A stretch of 64,000 nt of DNA from contig OZ005655.1 in the NCBI GenBank assembly GCA_963930645.1, forward strand, positions 133,799,626-133,863,625, in the 5' to 3' direction. The position numbers were made by a program, and so were the translations under genes. Numbering within the stretch: the stretch's first letter is position 1; each line of letters begins with the position of its first letter. The DNA is from Salticus scenicus (taxonomy: Eukaryota > Arthropoda > Arachnida > Araneae > Salticidae). Shown piece by piece: positions 1 to 11,422 of the stretch. The notes beneath the pieces are model-generated. The model made no database searches. It worked only from the letters and a program-made list of their open reading frames with translations, and was not told the DNA's origin.

Positions 1-629
1 CTTTTTTAAACTAGATACATTTTCGTAAATTATACTTTTTGAGACAAAATTAACTCAGGTTGATATTATTATTAATTGGTAAAAATATATTTTTTCGAAC
101 ATATTATTTGATTTGTCGATATCAGAACTATATTAAATGAATAGAATCTAGTTAACAAATAAAGCAGTTGGAGTGCACTTAATGACAAGGAATTCCCCTT
201 TACAGCAACGACTTTCAGTAAATATGCACACATGCCTTTCAATATGATGTGACCGTAAATTTCACTGTCATCTGTAATTAAACGTGTGTTTGAAATGCTT
301 AAATGATGAGGAAATTCATAAGTCATTTGATTTGTTTAATACTCTGTACAAAATTATATAGGAAATATAAATTATTTCTAATAGTACTGGATGATTGTCT
401 AAAGAAAAAAATGTAATTTCACAATTAATATCAAAATTAATCTCGACTGTTAAGAGAAAATCGATCGTTAAGAGAAAATTGACGATCATATAAAAAACTT
501 CAGTATCATGAAAAAACTACTTAAAGTATGATATTAAATTATAAAAAATCATATTATTTATAAACTTTAATGTAGTGTTATTTTTCTTTTTAAAAGCTAG
601 AAGAATGTGCAATTATTGGCCTTCGCAAC
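1..629. other. A+T-rich flank with left copy of a 73-bp direct repeat
   Basis: No gene seen. Bases about 5-77 are about 94% identical to bases 2686-2758. The left copy may extend beyond the window. The last 8 bases before the hAT element (622-629, TTCGCAAC) are its target-site duplication. One minus-strand open frame of 84 codons (72-326) has no recognisable domain and is probably chance. Confidence 0.7.
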
Positions 630-735
630 TAGTGATGTGGATTGGGTAAATACCCAATGGGTAAGTAAATATTTTTTGGGTATTTACCCAGGTATTTACC
701 CGAGGCCTGGGTAAATACCCAAAAACTGGGTATTT
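630..735 (+). repeat. Left subterminal GGGTAAATACCC cluster of the hAT element
   Basis: Several overlapping copies of GGGTAAATACCC and half-sites occur in both orientations directly inside the left end. The right end has a matching inverted cluster at about 2508-2603. Binding of transposase is inferred from hAT biology, not shown. Confidence 0.75.
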
Positions 736-2507
736 TCGAAAAATATATATATATATATACTTTATTGCATACAATAATTTGACTGACTAATGCGCATGAA
801 GAATATTAATTACTGCTTTAATTATTTTTTCTGGATTTTGTTTATTTTTTATTTTTTTAATTTCATAAAGGGACTTATACTTATTAAATGCTAATATATT
901 TGATCAATTTTAAGTGGGACAAAAAAGGGGAAAAAAAAGGACCTGCTTTGAACTTTAGGCGACTGATTTGACTGTTAGGCAACTCTCTACTTATTGTCGC
1001 CGGAAATTAAAGCCAATATTGGGGGCTTGTATGGTTTTGCCCTATTATAAATCATTAGCCAATACATATTTTTAAATTCTGTTTTGACATTCGGGGAATT
1101 CACAACTTTTAAATTGATTATTAACTAAAAATTGATTTTTAGAAGTTTTATTTTGAAGCTGTAAAATTCAAAATATCACTTAATCAAAATTTGTAACATG
1201 CTTGTAATATACAGTTCCCACTGCTTATTAAAATCACATTCGTCCTGAGCCAAAGGGATTTTATTCAGCAGCTTATTTTTATATCCGGCGAAAGATCCTG
1301 CAGCTGCACTCAAGAAAGAGGTATTACTTTCCTGAATATGGAAAGAAATTTCAAAAGGTAACGAATAATGTAATTAATGAACAATATTAATTAAATTTCG
1401 ATAGATAATTAATAGATTGTTCATTCAAAATAAATAAATTGAATACATCCCAAGTTTCGTTGCTCTTTCCTTTGAAGAAAATCATTATTACTTTCCCAAA
1501 AGTTCATGCATTTTTTATTTATTTATTTAAAATCTTTCCGTTTAAATCTCTTGTTTCTTAGTTATTTCAAAATAAGAATTAGAAATTATCTTTTAATAAT
1601 TAAAAATTTAAAAAGAAAAAAAAATCACTTGTGAACCAAATTTAAATTTGTATCTTATTACCGCACGAAAACATTCCTTGAAATTGTCACTGAGACAAGT
1701 GATGGGGAGTGTTTAATTTGTAACTATGCTGCAAGTGTAAAATTTTTGACAAAAAGTGATAAAAATGAGATTGCTGTTTTTTTATTTATTTTTTAGTTCA
1801 AAAAAAAAAAAAAAAAAAAAAAATTTTTTTTTAGTGTGCATGAATTACATTTTTTGCTGCTGAAGAGATTTTTTATTTATTTTTATTTTTTGAGTCTATT
1901 AACCGACGATGCTGATTTTATTAAGCGGTGGTTTAAAAAGTAGTTTGTATTGATTTGATTACGGTTCTGGTAATTTGATCAGATTAACCAGCTGATTTTA
2001 TTAACCAATGAATTTATTAAGTGGTGTTTACTGTATTTTATTTTTGATCTTATTACAGAACTTGAAATGTCTATAGTTATATATATTTCAAGTTTAAACC
2101 CCGCTCTCTCTCTCTCTCAATATCTCGTTTTTTTTTTTTTTTTTTTTTTTTTGGTCATTTTAGGATTATTTTAATATGGTTGCAAAAACCCTGCAAAAAT
2201 TCTCAGAACTTTTTTAAATAGTATCACAATTCCCCTTGCAATTGTATCTAGCTATTTTTTTTTTCTTTCCATTATCAGTTTCCTTTTTCATTTTAAACCA
2301 AACTCAACAGTTTCTTTCAGTTTAAATTAATTAACATTGCTATTAAAAATCTGAACATACTTTATTTTTATAAAATTTGAAAATTTATATAAGTCTCAAA
2401 TGTTTCTATTTTTTCTTTACACACTCTGTCTCTTCCTTTCTCTCTATATATAAATACAGAAATACACAAATACAGACACTTTATTCGAATAAAGTTCATT
2501 GAAAAAT

Positions 2508-2603
2508 AAATACCCAGGTAAATACCTATTTTGGGTATTTACCTGGGTATATACCTTGGGTATTTACCCTTAAAAATAAATACCCGGGTATTTTACATCA
2601 CTA
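2508..2603 (-). repeat. Right subterminal GGGTAAATACCC cluster of the hAT element
   Basis: Inverted counterpart of the left cluster. Repeated GGGTATTTACC and GGGTAAATACC motifs run up to the terminal ACATCACTA. Confidence 0.75.
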
Positions 2604-3448
2604 TTCGCAACACTTCTCTTGATTTGTTAAATGTAATGTAGATATCATAAAGAGTGTAATTTGTACTCATTAATATTTAAATAATTTTTTTAACTAGATA
2701 AATTTTCGTAAATTATACTTTTTAAGACAAAATTAACTCAGATTGATATTATTATTAATATTATTATTCGTTTTCAAAAGTGTTTAAACGTGTTACAAGT
2801 AAACTAAGTTTCCATTGACTGAAATATTGTAGTACATACTGTCGCACAAATTTAAAATTAAATTCGTTTTTTATTTATCTATTTATTGTAAATGCCTAAT
2901 GCTAAAACCACACGAATGAACGTATATTAGGAATTAATACATATTTCTACTCAAAGCTACTGAACGACTCTCTTGAGCTGAATATAGGGTTGTTTTTAAG
3001 CATAAAGGAAATACACAAATATAAACAACGGACGCAACATTTAGTGATAATTCACCTCAATGTGATTTGAAAGGAATGCGGATAGAGCAATCGTGATTAT
3101 CTGATTCGAGGAGTTTATACTGAAAAATACTACATGAGGCATAAACAGTCAAAAATTCACGATTGATGAATGTACGCGAGGAAAATTTTATCAAACATAG
3201 AATTTCGATAGTTTCCCTCATGAAAAACCTGTTTATGAGGTAGTATGTGCTACTCTCGTATCATATTTCGAATGATAGCGCCTTAAGTAACTGTTTGAAA
3301 TAAATCCCATCAACCATATGCCATTAATTTTATCAGATATCCCGTCATCTGTATTTTAACTTATGTATATCAATATATATATGTATAAACTACTTTGCAC
3401 AAAAAGATTACAGTACATGATACATAATTAAGAAGTAGGTTGTCATCT

Positions 3449-3453
<5 letters not shown>
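2604..3453. other. Right flank with second copy of the 73-bp direct repeat; otherwise plain
   Basis: Contains the right target duplication (2604-2611) and the second copy of the direct repeat (2686-2758). No gene or other repeat recognised up to the CT/AT microsatellite. Confidence 0.6.

Positions 3454-3512
<59 letters not shown>
3454..3512. repeat. Compound (TC)n(AT)n microsatellite
   Basis: About 35 bases of TC repeats run directly into about 25 bases of AT repeats. An open frame reading through it encodes only Ser-Leu and Tyr-Ile repeats and is not a gene. Confidence 0.95.
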
Positions 3513-3518
<6 letters not shown>

Positions 3519-3727
3519 ACACAAACGCATACACATGGGCACACACCACACTTCGCACATCTCATACATTTCTCTGTGCATATACATATAGAATGAAAAG
3601 CGTTAAGGACGCAGAAGATATGGCTAACATTTGTTCTGAAAAGAAAGAATCCTGAAGGGTATCGATTGATATATTTTCCCTATACGTGACGGAAACGGGA
3701 AAGTTCGTGACAGATAAAAAGGCGAGA

Positions 3728-3990
3728 TTAACTTCATTAATCACATAGTGTGGTGTACATTGATTTCGTATCGGGTGTCATGTAAAGGAACAATGGAATT
3801 TGTTCAACATGAATGATCCGTTAAATGAAAAAAGGAAATATTTAGAAACCCTTTTATGTTATGGATTTTTATCATCTGGATAACAACTTATTGAGCATAG
3901 AGAAGGAATCAATGGAACATATTTTTCCTTCTTGAGTAATGTTTTGCTTCTGCGTTATTATGTTATTCAAAAGCAGAAAAAATATATTTC
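3728..3990 (+). repeat. Dispersed repeat D, copy 1
   Basis: Alignable by eye with 14131-14403 in the same orientation. Shared landmarks include a near-identical TTCAACAT...GGTCCGTTAAATG-like core and a later block ending in CAAAAGCAGAAAA versus CAAGGCAGAAAA. No coding potential, ends or target duplication seen, so the class is unknown. Confidence 0.6.
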
Positions 3991-4285
3991 TTTAAACAAC
4001 ATTGCAAAACAATGAAAGAAAGATAAATTTATATATGTTGTATTCAATCATGCTTAAAAATACCAATCTATTTAGAATAATTTAAGAACTTATAATTATC
4101 TATAAACGCATTTTTTGATTTTGTAACAAAATTTAGAAAGTTTATTTATTTATTTATTTATTTATTTTTATTTTTTACGAGCGTGCTTATAAATATTACT
4201 ATTGCTTTTCATATACGAATGTAACCCGTGATTTTCAATAGTTTGTAAGAATACTACAGTATGTATTAGTATATCTAAGCACACA

Positions 4286-4324
<39 letters not shown>

Positions 4325-4513
4325 GTACGTGTGTGTATATAACAGTATACTTGACGCTATAGAGAAATGCTGGTTCCGCATGCCATAAAACAGTCACGGG
4401 AATAATAATTTGTGTGAAAATATAATTTTTAAAGATATTTACAGTTATAAAATTTGATACACATGCCATAAGAATAAAAAAAATAACCGCGGTAAAATGA
4501 ACGTTCTTTGAAA
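3991..4513. other. A+T-rich spacer with TTTA and AT microsatellites
   Basis: Holds a (TTTA)n run (about 4142-4169) and an (AT)n run (about 4289-4317). No gene seen. Confidence 0.7.
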
Positions 4514-4515
4514 TA

Positions 4516-5680
4516 CACTGATTGAAAAAAAAATCCCTTTTGAGTTTGAACGAGGTCGTGTAGTAGGGTTACGAGAAGGTGGGTTTTCTTTCCGCGATAT
4601 TGCAGAAAGACTTGGCAGGAATGTATCCACTGTGCATGAGTGTTGGCAGCAGTGGTCAAGGAAAGGTACTGCCTCAAGAAGACCGGGTTCCGGGTGGCCA
4701 CGTGGCACTACCGAGAGGGAAGACCGCCGTGTTCGGCGTATGGCTGTGGCTAATCGTACTGCGTCTGCAGCTGAAATTCGAGCTGCAGTTGGCACCACAG
4801 TGACACAACGAACTGTTACAAATCGGTTACTTCAAGGACGGCTCCGAGCCAGACGCCCTGTAGCGTGCATTCCACTGACTCCAAACCACTGCCGTTTGCG
4901 ACGTGAGCGGTGTCAGGCTAGAGCTCATTGGAGGATGGAGTGGAGATCTGTTGTGTTTTCTGATGAAAGCCGGTTCTGCCTTGGTCGCAGCGATAGCCGT
5001 GTGTTGGTTAGAAGGAGGCCAGGTGCTAGCGACCTGTCTGCGGCCTAGACACACAGGGCCTACTCCTGGAGTTATGGTTTGGGGAGCAATTTCGTATGAC
5101 AGCAGGAGTACTTTCGTGGTTATCCCACTCACCCTGACTGCAAATTTGTACGTCAGTCTAGTGATACAACCTGTTGTGCTGCCATTCATGAACAGCATTC
5201 AAGGGGGTGTTTTCCAACAGGATAACGCTCGCCCTCATACCGCTGTTGTAACCCAACATGCTCTACAGAGTGTCGACATGTTGCCTTGGCCTGCTAGATC
5301 ACCAAATCTTTCTCCAATCGAGCACGTATGGGACATCATTGGACGACAACTCCAGCGTCATCCACAACCAGCATTAACCGTCCCTGCATTGACCGCATAA
5401 GTGCAACAGGCATGGAACTCCATCCCACAAACTGATATCCGACACCTGTACGGCACAATGCATGCACGTTTGCATGCTTGCATTCAAAATTCTGGCGGTT
5501 ACACCGGTTACTAATGTACCAACATTTCACATTTGAAATGGCTCTTCTCGCCAATGGCTCTACCTGTGGTCTTGAAACTTTAATCAATTAAATATGTTAC
5601 CTAGACAAATGTATTGCTGAAATTTCATTACTGTACAATATTTTTTTCTTGGTGTTGGGATATTTTTTTTTCCATCAGTG
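4516..5680 (+). mobile_element. Tc1-type DNA transposon, complete ends, dead transposase
   Basis: The 1165-bp element lies between TA dinucleotides (4514-4515 and 5681-5682), the Tc1/mariner target duplication. The terminal inverted repeats begin CACTGATTGAAAAAAAAAT on the left and CACTGATGGAAAAAAAAAT on the right, read inward, about 25 bp with one or two differences. It contains one transposase pseudogene on the plus strand. The size is usual for an autonomous Tc1-like element, so this is a full-length copy that has died by point mutation and small indels. Confidence 0.92.
4533..5514 (+). pseudogene. Tc1-type transposase pseudogene (one frameshift, one stop)
   Basis: It once encoded a cut-and-paste DDE transposase of about 327 residues. 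An N-terminal helix-turn-helix is readable (REGGFSFRDIAERLGRNVST region), followed by the first catalytic Asp in VVFSDESRF, then MVWGAISYDSRS, the second Asp in FQQDNARPH, and the Glu in SPNLSPIEHVWD. The open frame has no ATG at its 5' end, the usual start apparently being lost near 4533. The frame shifts near 5030-5045, where one frame ends at 5048 and the rest continues in another, and a TAA at 5398-5400 replaces a probable Gln codon. The terminal motif GGYTGY ends at 5514. I count 32 residues between the second Asp and the Glu, fewer than the 34 of classical Tc1. Confidence 0.9.
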
Positions 5681-5682
5681 TA

Positions 5683-7480
5683 TATTATTCCTGACTATCA
5701 TAAATGAATTAAGGTTTTCGAATAAATATGTACATGCTTATAATATTTTCTTTGTACTTACAACATGCACTTACTATCGAACACAACGTACAAGTTCGTT
5801 GTTTCACTATTTTCATTTGCCATTACGTGATGGGGTACATAATAATGTGGAGTTTGATTCATTTCATCTGTAGTCGATTTTGACATATGATTTAATTTTA
5901 CATATTCATGCATGAAGTCAGAAGATGCGGAGTTTAATTTTTAATTTTCATGCAGTTTACTTTCTGTAGCATAAAATCTTGACATAGCCCTTGGCTGACT
6001 ATCAGCTAATTTTCATCTCCTTTGAAAGGAAGACTCTTTTTCTGTATCTAAATTCTGAATTTTATCAAATGGTGTCTATAAAAATTTGTTCTTCTGGATC
6101 ATTTTTTGTCACTTTAAATTTATGATTAGAAATGAATCCTATTTCAAAGAAATTCTTTAAAATATTATTTAATTCATCATCAATTGTGATGTGGCACACT
6201 AATGTTAAATTTTTAAATTAAAAACTATCAATTCTTTTTAATATAATAAATACCAGTTTTCATGGAATTGCCGTTGGTTTTCCTGATTTATTCTGGATAG
6301 GACTTTCTTTGCATACTAATGATACAACTTTCCATAGGACCACTCAAATAAAACTTGCGTATGTTAATATTTAGCCTTGAATGTGTAGCCAACCCATCTG
6401 CATTAATTGGAAACTGGTGAGAGAAATCCACTATCAATATGATGCTTAAAAAGTGTTATGATTTAAAAATTCGGTCGTGAATTGAGATATTCGTAAATTA
6501 TGATTTAAATATCGTAATTTGGCAAGTGAAATCGTAATTTTCGCTTACTCAAAATGATTCTGAAGAAAAATATGAAGTAAATTCAAATTCAGTTTTATTT
6601 CATGCAATTTGCAATTTCTGCTAAGATACAATTAAAACCTAATAAACTATGGAATGTGCTCCGTAAGGACAAATTTAGTCGCTTACCACATTATTTTATA
6701 ATTAATGAATTATTTAGAATTGTAGAATTAAAAATTCTTTAGAAGAAATTAAAGTTAAGTTTTCACTATAAAATTTCAGCGATAAAATTTAGGAAGTTTT
6801 AGAAGGGACAATTTAACATTTTTTTTTAATCCGGCCATTCGTCTAAAACATAAAACCTTGCTTCTTTTTTTATATTCTAAATTCTCTAACAAATGCAAAA
6901 TAATTCCCTTATATCTTAAATACATGTCCATAAAACAATAATTTTTAGAATATAGAATATGGAATTTTAGAATATGGAAAGCTTAAATAAGAATAAATAC
7001 ATAAGTTTTTGAACTATACAATGAACAATCTTAAAGATAAAAAATACAAATAAGAACACGAATATAAAAGTTATACTAACTGAATATTTTTGCTTATATT
7101 ATTTCAAAAAGCTCAGGGCTATCGACGAAACAAACAATTATGGAAGATTTAAAATTATATCGAAAATAATAATGAACTACATTGATTGTTTATTCATAAA
7201 AATATAATAATATTTAATGAGCACTTATCTCTCCTGTCTGCCGAACAGAATGCAGCCAAACAAGACAAACGCAAACTCATAAAACAGAAACTGCTTTGAT
7301 TTCGTTTGTGTGAGAATTAATTTAATCCTCTTGTTGGTAAATCTTTAAGAATATTTTTCTTGACCTAACAAAATCATACATTATTGTACTATTTCAAAGA
7401 GAATATGTGTTAATTTAAAATAAAACAGAATTATGTTTTTACAGAATCACAAACGAATGTCAATGTCCTTTTTCATTGTA
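5683..7480. other. A+T-rich sequence without recognisable features
   Basis: No gene, transposon end or tandem repeat recognised on either strand. Open frames here are short and of biased composition. Confidence 0.6.
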
Positions 7481-7483
7481 CGA

Positions 7484-7951
7484 CAAAAAAAAAAAAAATA
7501 AAAAAAAAAAAAATAAAAAAATAAATAAAAATAAAATTAAAATTAAAAAATAAATAAAAAATAAAAAATTGTCTTTTTTATTTTTTTCCTATTGACTTGT
7601 AGACAGTCAGCGTTCTCATATTTGGCTATTCGAGTCAATGATTTTTTTTTTTTTTTAATTATTATAAATAACAACACATTAGAACACATTTTTATCGCGA
7701 TTTTAATTAATTTTGTATTACAGAGATTTTTTTAGAGATGAATTCCCTATCATTTTACTAGATTCAAGAAGTGTTAAACTATTATCTTTTTTACATTTTT
7801 ATAGGTTTTTATTAATCAAAAATTACGCGTTATTATTTTACATTAGCTTTAGCTGTTTCATATTATTTTAACCAATATCGTTTAACTGAAAAAATATTAT
7901 AAACTGTTTACACAGTGTTTTTAAATACAAAAACTTGATTAATTGCCGTTC

Positions 7952-7985
<34 letters not shown>

Positions 7986-8051
7986 TTGAAACTTGAAAGA
8001 ATATCTTTTTTTGTATTTTCCTTCTTTCTTTCTTTCTTTTTTTTTTTTTGT
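7484..8051. repeat. Low-complexity A/T-rich tracts
   Basis: Runs of A with interspersed T (7484-7570), poly-T (about 7641-7656), a ~28-base poly-A (about 7955-7983) and a TTTC-rich stretch (about 8020-8051). No coding content. Confidence 0.85.
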
Positions 8052-8723
8052 TTCTGAAGAAAGTAACTTAGCTAATGTTTTGCTTCTATCAGTAGAAATT
8101 GTATTGGTATAAAAAAGGCTGATAAAATTGTGACTTTCGTATTTCTTTAAGAAGTGATTTTTTCCTAAACTGTAACAGAGAAGAAACGATTGTTTGTATA
8201 ATTTTATTATGTGTTTTACTTCATAAAAAATGCGAATTTCATGGTAATTATGTTCGATTAATTTAATTTTCACTGCTAATTGGGTTAAACTATAGTTTGA
8301 AAAGTGAATATTAACTTGGATTTAATTTTTTGGTTATGAATCACTAGCGTTTATTTCGAACTACGTATAATGTTATCACACATAAATTATTGTAAACTAA
8401 AGTAAAAATGTTACAAACCCAGAAAAGTTACACATAAACAAATCATTACCAAAACAGAAGGATCTCATGCTTAAAGGTTGTACTTCAAATCAACGAAAAA
8501 CATTTCTTAATTAAAATGTTTACCATAAAAAAGGGAGAACCCCCCCCCCCCACTCCCACATGTGAGAAATTACAGAATTAAATTATATTTTAGCCCTCTT
8601 CATATAGAAAAAATTATCTTTTTCTTCTTCCTGAATTAGAAATCACAGAAATTTTTACTTAATTATTTAAATTATTTGCATTAACTAATTACCAGAAATT
8701 CATTTTATTGATTACGCTTTATA
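8052..8723. other. A+T-rich sequence, nothing recognised
   Basis: Only a short C homopolymer (about 8540-8551) stands out. Confidence 0.55.
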
Positions 8724-8725
8724 TA

Positions 8726-9264
8726 CAAGTGGACGGAAAGTAGCTCCCTACTGGATTTTTTTCCTAAACAAATATAGGTATAAAGACAATTTTTTGTATA
8801 CATTTAGTTTATTGTGTGGCATGGTAATTACAAAAGTTACAATTCAATGTGTGCCCCAGTATTTTCTATACACTGTCTTAAACGAACAGGTACGTTTGCT
8901 ACGACCTTCCGCAAGAACTGATCAGGAACACCACTTACGGCCTCGCGGATTTTGTTCTCAAGTTCACCAAAAGTTTGAGGTTTTCTGCGGTACACTTCTT
9001 CCTTAGCCCACCCCCATAAAAAGTACTTGCATGAGGTGAGGTCTGGATTACGCGCAGGTCATCCTGTGGAGCCTTGGTGGCCTATCCATCGTCCTGTGAA
9101 TCACTCATCAAGCCACTGCAATATATTAGACATATGAAAAAAGAAAGAAATGTTACAAATAATGCTATACTACAGTCTACAAAACAAGGTTACTTTCATT
9201 GCAATCTACACATAACATCAATATCTAATCCAAATCCAAAGTAGGGAGTTACTTTCTTCCCACC

Positions 9265-9267
<3 letters not shown>
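8726..9267 (-). mobile_element. Internally deleted mariner-type transposon
   Basis: Ends read CAAGTGGACGGAAAGTAGCT (left) and CAGGGTGGGAAGAAAGTAAC (right, inward), both followed by the same TCCCTACT block, with TA on each side (8724-8725 and 9268-9269). At 542 bp it is less than half the size of an autonomous mariner. Only the 3' part of a transposase gene remains, on the minus strand. The right side runs straight into an (AT)n microsatellite, so the right TA duplication is less certain than the left. Confidence 0.82.
8837..9120 (-). pseudogene. Mariner-type transposase, C-terminal fragment
   Basis: Read on the minus strand, the frame gives WLDE, a TGA stop, FTGRWIGHQGSTG, a second TGA, then PARNPDLTSCKYFLWGWAKE, then VYRRKPQTFGELENKIRE and on to IENTGAHIEL with a TAA at 8837-8839. 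The GRWIGHQG...PxRNPDLTxxxYFLWG pattern is the last catalytic block and C-terminus of mariner-superfamily transposases. The Asp of NPDL is the likely third catalytic acid. Both stops sit where this family usually has Trp. The helix-turn-helix and the first two catalytic Asp are missing because of the internal deletion. Confidence 0.85.
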
Positions 9268-9303
<36 letters not shown>

Positions 9304-9361
9304 GTATTTATATTTAAAAGAAAAGCACGTATTTGTTTCAGAATATATATATATATATATA
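9268..9361. repeat. Two (AT)n microsatellites
   Basis: About 9268-9300 and 9343-9361, separated by 40 bases. The first starts at the TA target site of the mariner-type element. Confidence 0.9.
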
Positions 9362-9924
9362 TTAAAAATCAGTAGCATACACAGAAGTTACTTTCTATCG
9401 TTGTAAAGTGGTTTTGTTTGTTGTATTACAATCGTTCCGAAGTAGTTTGGTAAATTATATTGCATTTTATGAAAATTATAAAAGATGAAGAACATACACT
9501 TGCACGTAATTAATCGTAAAATAAATTTGTCTTGCGTCAAAAGTTTCGTCACTGATTATTATAGCCATTTTAAAATAATCATTTTATCAGTTGCATTCTT
9601 TGCTACGATAAATGAAATCATTGACATTTGTAGAATCAAAACTTAATATCACTTCAGTGTCAGCCTATATTTAAATAAACTTTTATTTAGCGATGCTACT
9701 TTAAAATGTCATTTGTTTAAAAGGCGTATACATTCGAAATTACATAGAAATAAAAGGAAATACAGAGTAGATATAAGTAAATGCAGAGCAAATGTAGAGG
9801 AAATGTCAAACACATTTATCCTATAAGAACGTATATACCTCGCTTTAATCTCACTACAAGACACTAGACTCTACATGTAGCCGTTTTTGTCCCAGAAAAG
9901 ACTTTATAGAGTGTTATTGTTGTC
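9362..9924. other. A+T-rich sequence, nothing recognised
   Basis: No gene or repeat recognised. Confidence 0.5.
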
Positions 9925-10390
9925 TTTGCTCGGATTGCTCTGCGATCTTCACGTGTGTAATAGTTAATTCTTATATTATCTCAAAAATGTCTCATCGATC
10001 TTAGAAAAATGTATAAAGAACACAAAAAGTACATACATTTTTATATTTTTGAAAGTCCAAATATGTTTTATAATCTATATATACAAGTGCAACCTAAATA
10101 ATCACCACAAAAAAAAAAAAAAAGCATTATTAGCTGCATTATTCTTATTGCCCATATTTTATCTTTACGTGTGTTATAATTAATTCTTATACTATCTCAA
10201 TAAACTCGCATCGATATTAGGAAAATATAGATTACAAATAGTAAATACGTTTTTATATGTTTTAAAGTACAAATACATTTATAGATTTATATATACCAGG
10301 ACACCCTAAATAACCACTTTAAAAGAAATAATAATAAATAAATAAAACGCCTTAATAGCCGCATTTTGCTTATTGCACATATTTTTAAGA
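9925..10390 (+). repeat. Two-copy tandem duplication, ~220-bp unit
   Basis: The block starting near 9943 (ATCTTCACGTGTGTAATAG, then TTAATTCTTATATTATCTCA) recurs near 10158 as ATCTTTACGTGTGTTATAA. The similarity continues through the CTAAATAATCACCAC / CTAAATAACCACTTT block (about 10094 and 10308) to a repeated AGCTGCATT / AGCCGCATT end. No coding potential. Confidence 0.75.
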
Positions 10391-10593
10391 GATACTAAAA
10401 AAAATTATTTCAAATTTAAACATAAATGAAATAACTTTAATAATAAAAATTAAATAAATAAATAAATAAAGTATTAAATGACTAACAAAAATATACGTGA
10501 AATACATTTTTTTCAGTTTCAAAACGGTAGATAAATGCTAAGGTTTTGAAGTTTGTTTTCAAAACAGGTTTTATTACATAACTAGCGAGCTTC

Positions 10594-10607
10594 ACCCGCT
10601 AGCGGGT
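10594..10607 (-). other. Helitron 3' subterminal hairpin
   Basis: ACCCGCTAGCGGGT is self-complementary and lies 8 bases inside the terminal CTAG. In known Helitrons a short G+C-rich hairpin near the 3' end marks where rolling-circle transfer stops. Confidence 0.7.
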
Positions 10608-10716
10608 CAGTATTTTCAAATGATTCACCGTAATGACTGAATTCTCAAAATCTCTCAATCACTATAATTAATGAATCACTAACAGTGACTTTTAGTGTTA
10701 AGAAAAGAAAGTTTAA

Positions 10717-11390
10717 AAAAAATCACTTCTGATTGGGTAAGAAGTCGGCCGGTTCCTCACTGCCTTCGACAGCGCAGTCCCGTGCGCGCTGCGCGCGCGT
10801 ATTCCTTCCCTGACCCTTCGTGCCCCATAAAAAAAAATCATTTCTGATCGAGTAAAAACTCACACCGGGTCCCCAATGCCTGCGGCAGCGCAGACCCATG
10901 CGCGCTGCACGCGCACCTGTTAAGGTATACCTTCTCAAGTCAAATTTTTATTAAGTAAATTAAAAAAATCATTTCTCATCGGGTACAAATTCGGACCGGG
11001 TCCACACTGCCTTCGGCAGTGCAGTCCCGTGCGCGCTGCGCACGCACAAGTTAAAGGATACACACACCGCGCGCGCGTATTCCTTCCCTGACACTTCGTG
11101 CCCCCTAAAAAAATCATTTCTGATTGGGTAAAAACTCACACTGGATCCCCACTGCCATCGGCAGCGCAGACCCATGCGCGCTGCGCGCGCACCTGTTAAG
11201 GTATACTCGCCCTGCGCGCACATATTCCTTCTCAAATAAAATTTGTATTCTTAAGAAAAGAAAAAAAATCATTTGTCATCGGTTAAAAAGTTGGACCGGG
11301 TCCCCACTGCCTTCGGCAGCGCAAACCCGTGGGCGCTGCGCGCGCATAAGTTAGGGGATACGCGCGCGGTGCACACCTATTTCTTCTCCG
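10717..11390 (-). repeat. G+C-rich higher-order tandem array, five units (B-A-B-A-B)
   Basis: Five units of about 112-155 bp start near 10717, 10829, 10962, 11107 and 11261. Each opens with an A-run plus TCATTTCTGAT-like bases, then CCGGGTCCCCACTGCCTTCG, then a GCGCGCTGCGCGCGC core. Units 2 and 4 share AAAACTCACAC and GACCCATGCGCGCTG...CACCTGTTAAGGTATA. Units 3 and 5 share GGACCGGGTCC and CAAGTTAAAGGATAC-like blocks, and unit 1 is closest to these. The true period is therefore a ~280-bp dimer. The G+C content is far above the surroundings. Peptides read from the array merely reflect the DNA repeat. Confidence 0.88.
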
Positions 11391-11422
11391 CCCTTTCAGG
11401 CTCTCTTAATTAACCTACGTAT

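Larger units (their letters stand above)
630..2603. mobile_element. Non-autonomous hAT-superfamily DNA transposon
   Basis: The two ends are inverted: TAGTGATGT at 630-638 and its complement ACATCACTA at 2595-2603. They are flanked by a perfect 8-bp direct repeat TTCGCAAC (622-629 and 2604-2611), the target-duplication length typical of hAT elements. Just inside each end is a ~100-bp cluster of the palindrome GGGTAAATACCC and variants (about 643-735 and 2508-2592), which resembles the subterminal transposase-binding repeats known in hAT elements. The 1974-bp interior is A+T-rich, with (AT)n, poly-A/poly-T and (CT)n tracts and no transposase frame, so the element depends on an autonomous relative. 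Its own orientation cannot be set. Confidence 0.88.

Noticed and set aside
4445..5198. Minus-strand frames across the Tc1-type element
   Set aside because: Shadows of the plus-strand transposase, which carries the catalytic motifs.
10723..11354. Repeated peptides such as TGARAARMGLRCRR on the minus strand
   Set aside because: They follow directly from the G+C-rich DNA array. The frames break at unit joins and there is no start or domain.
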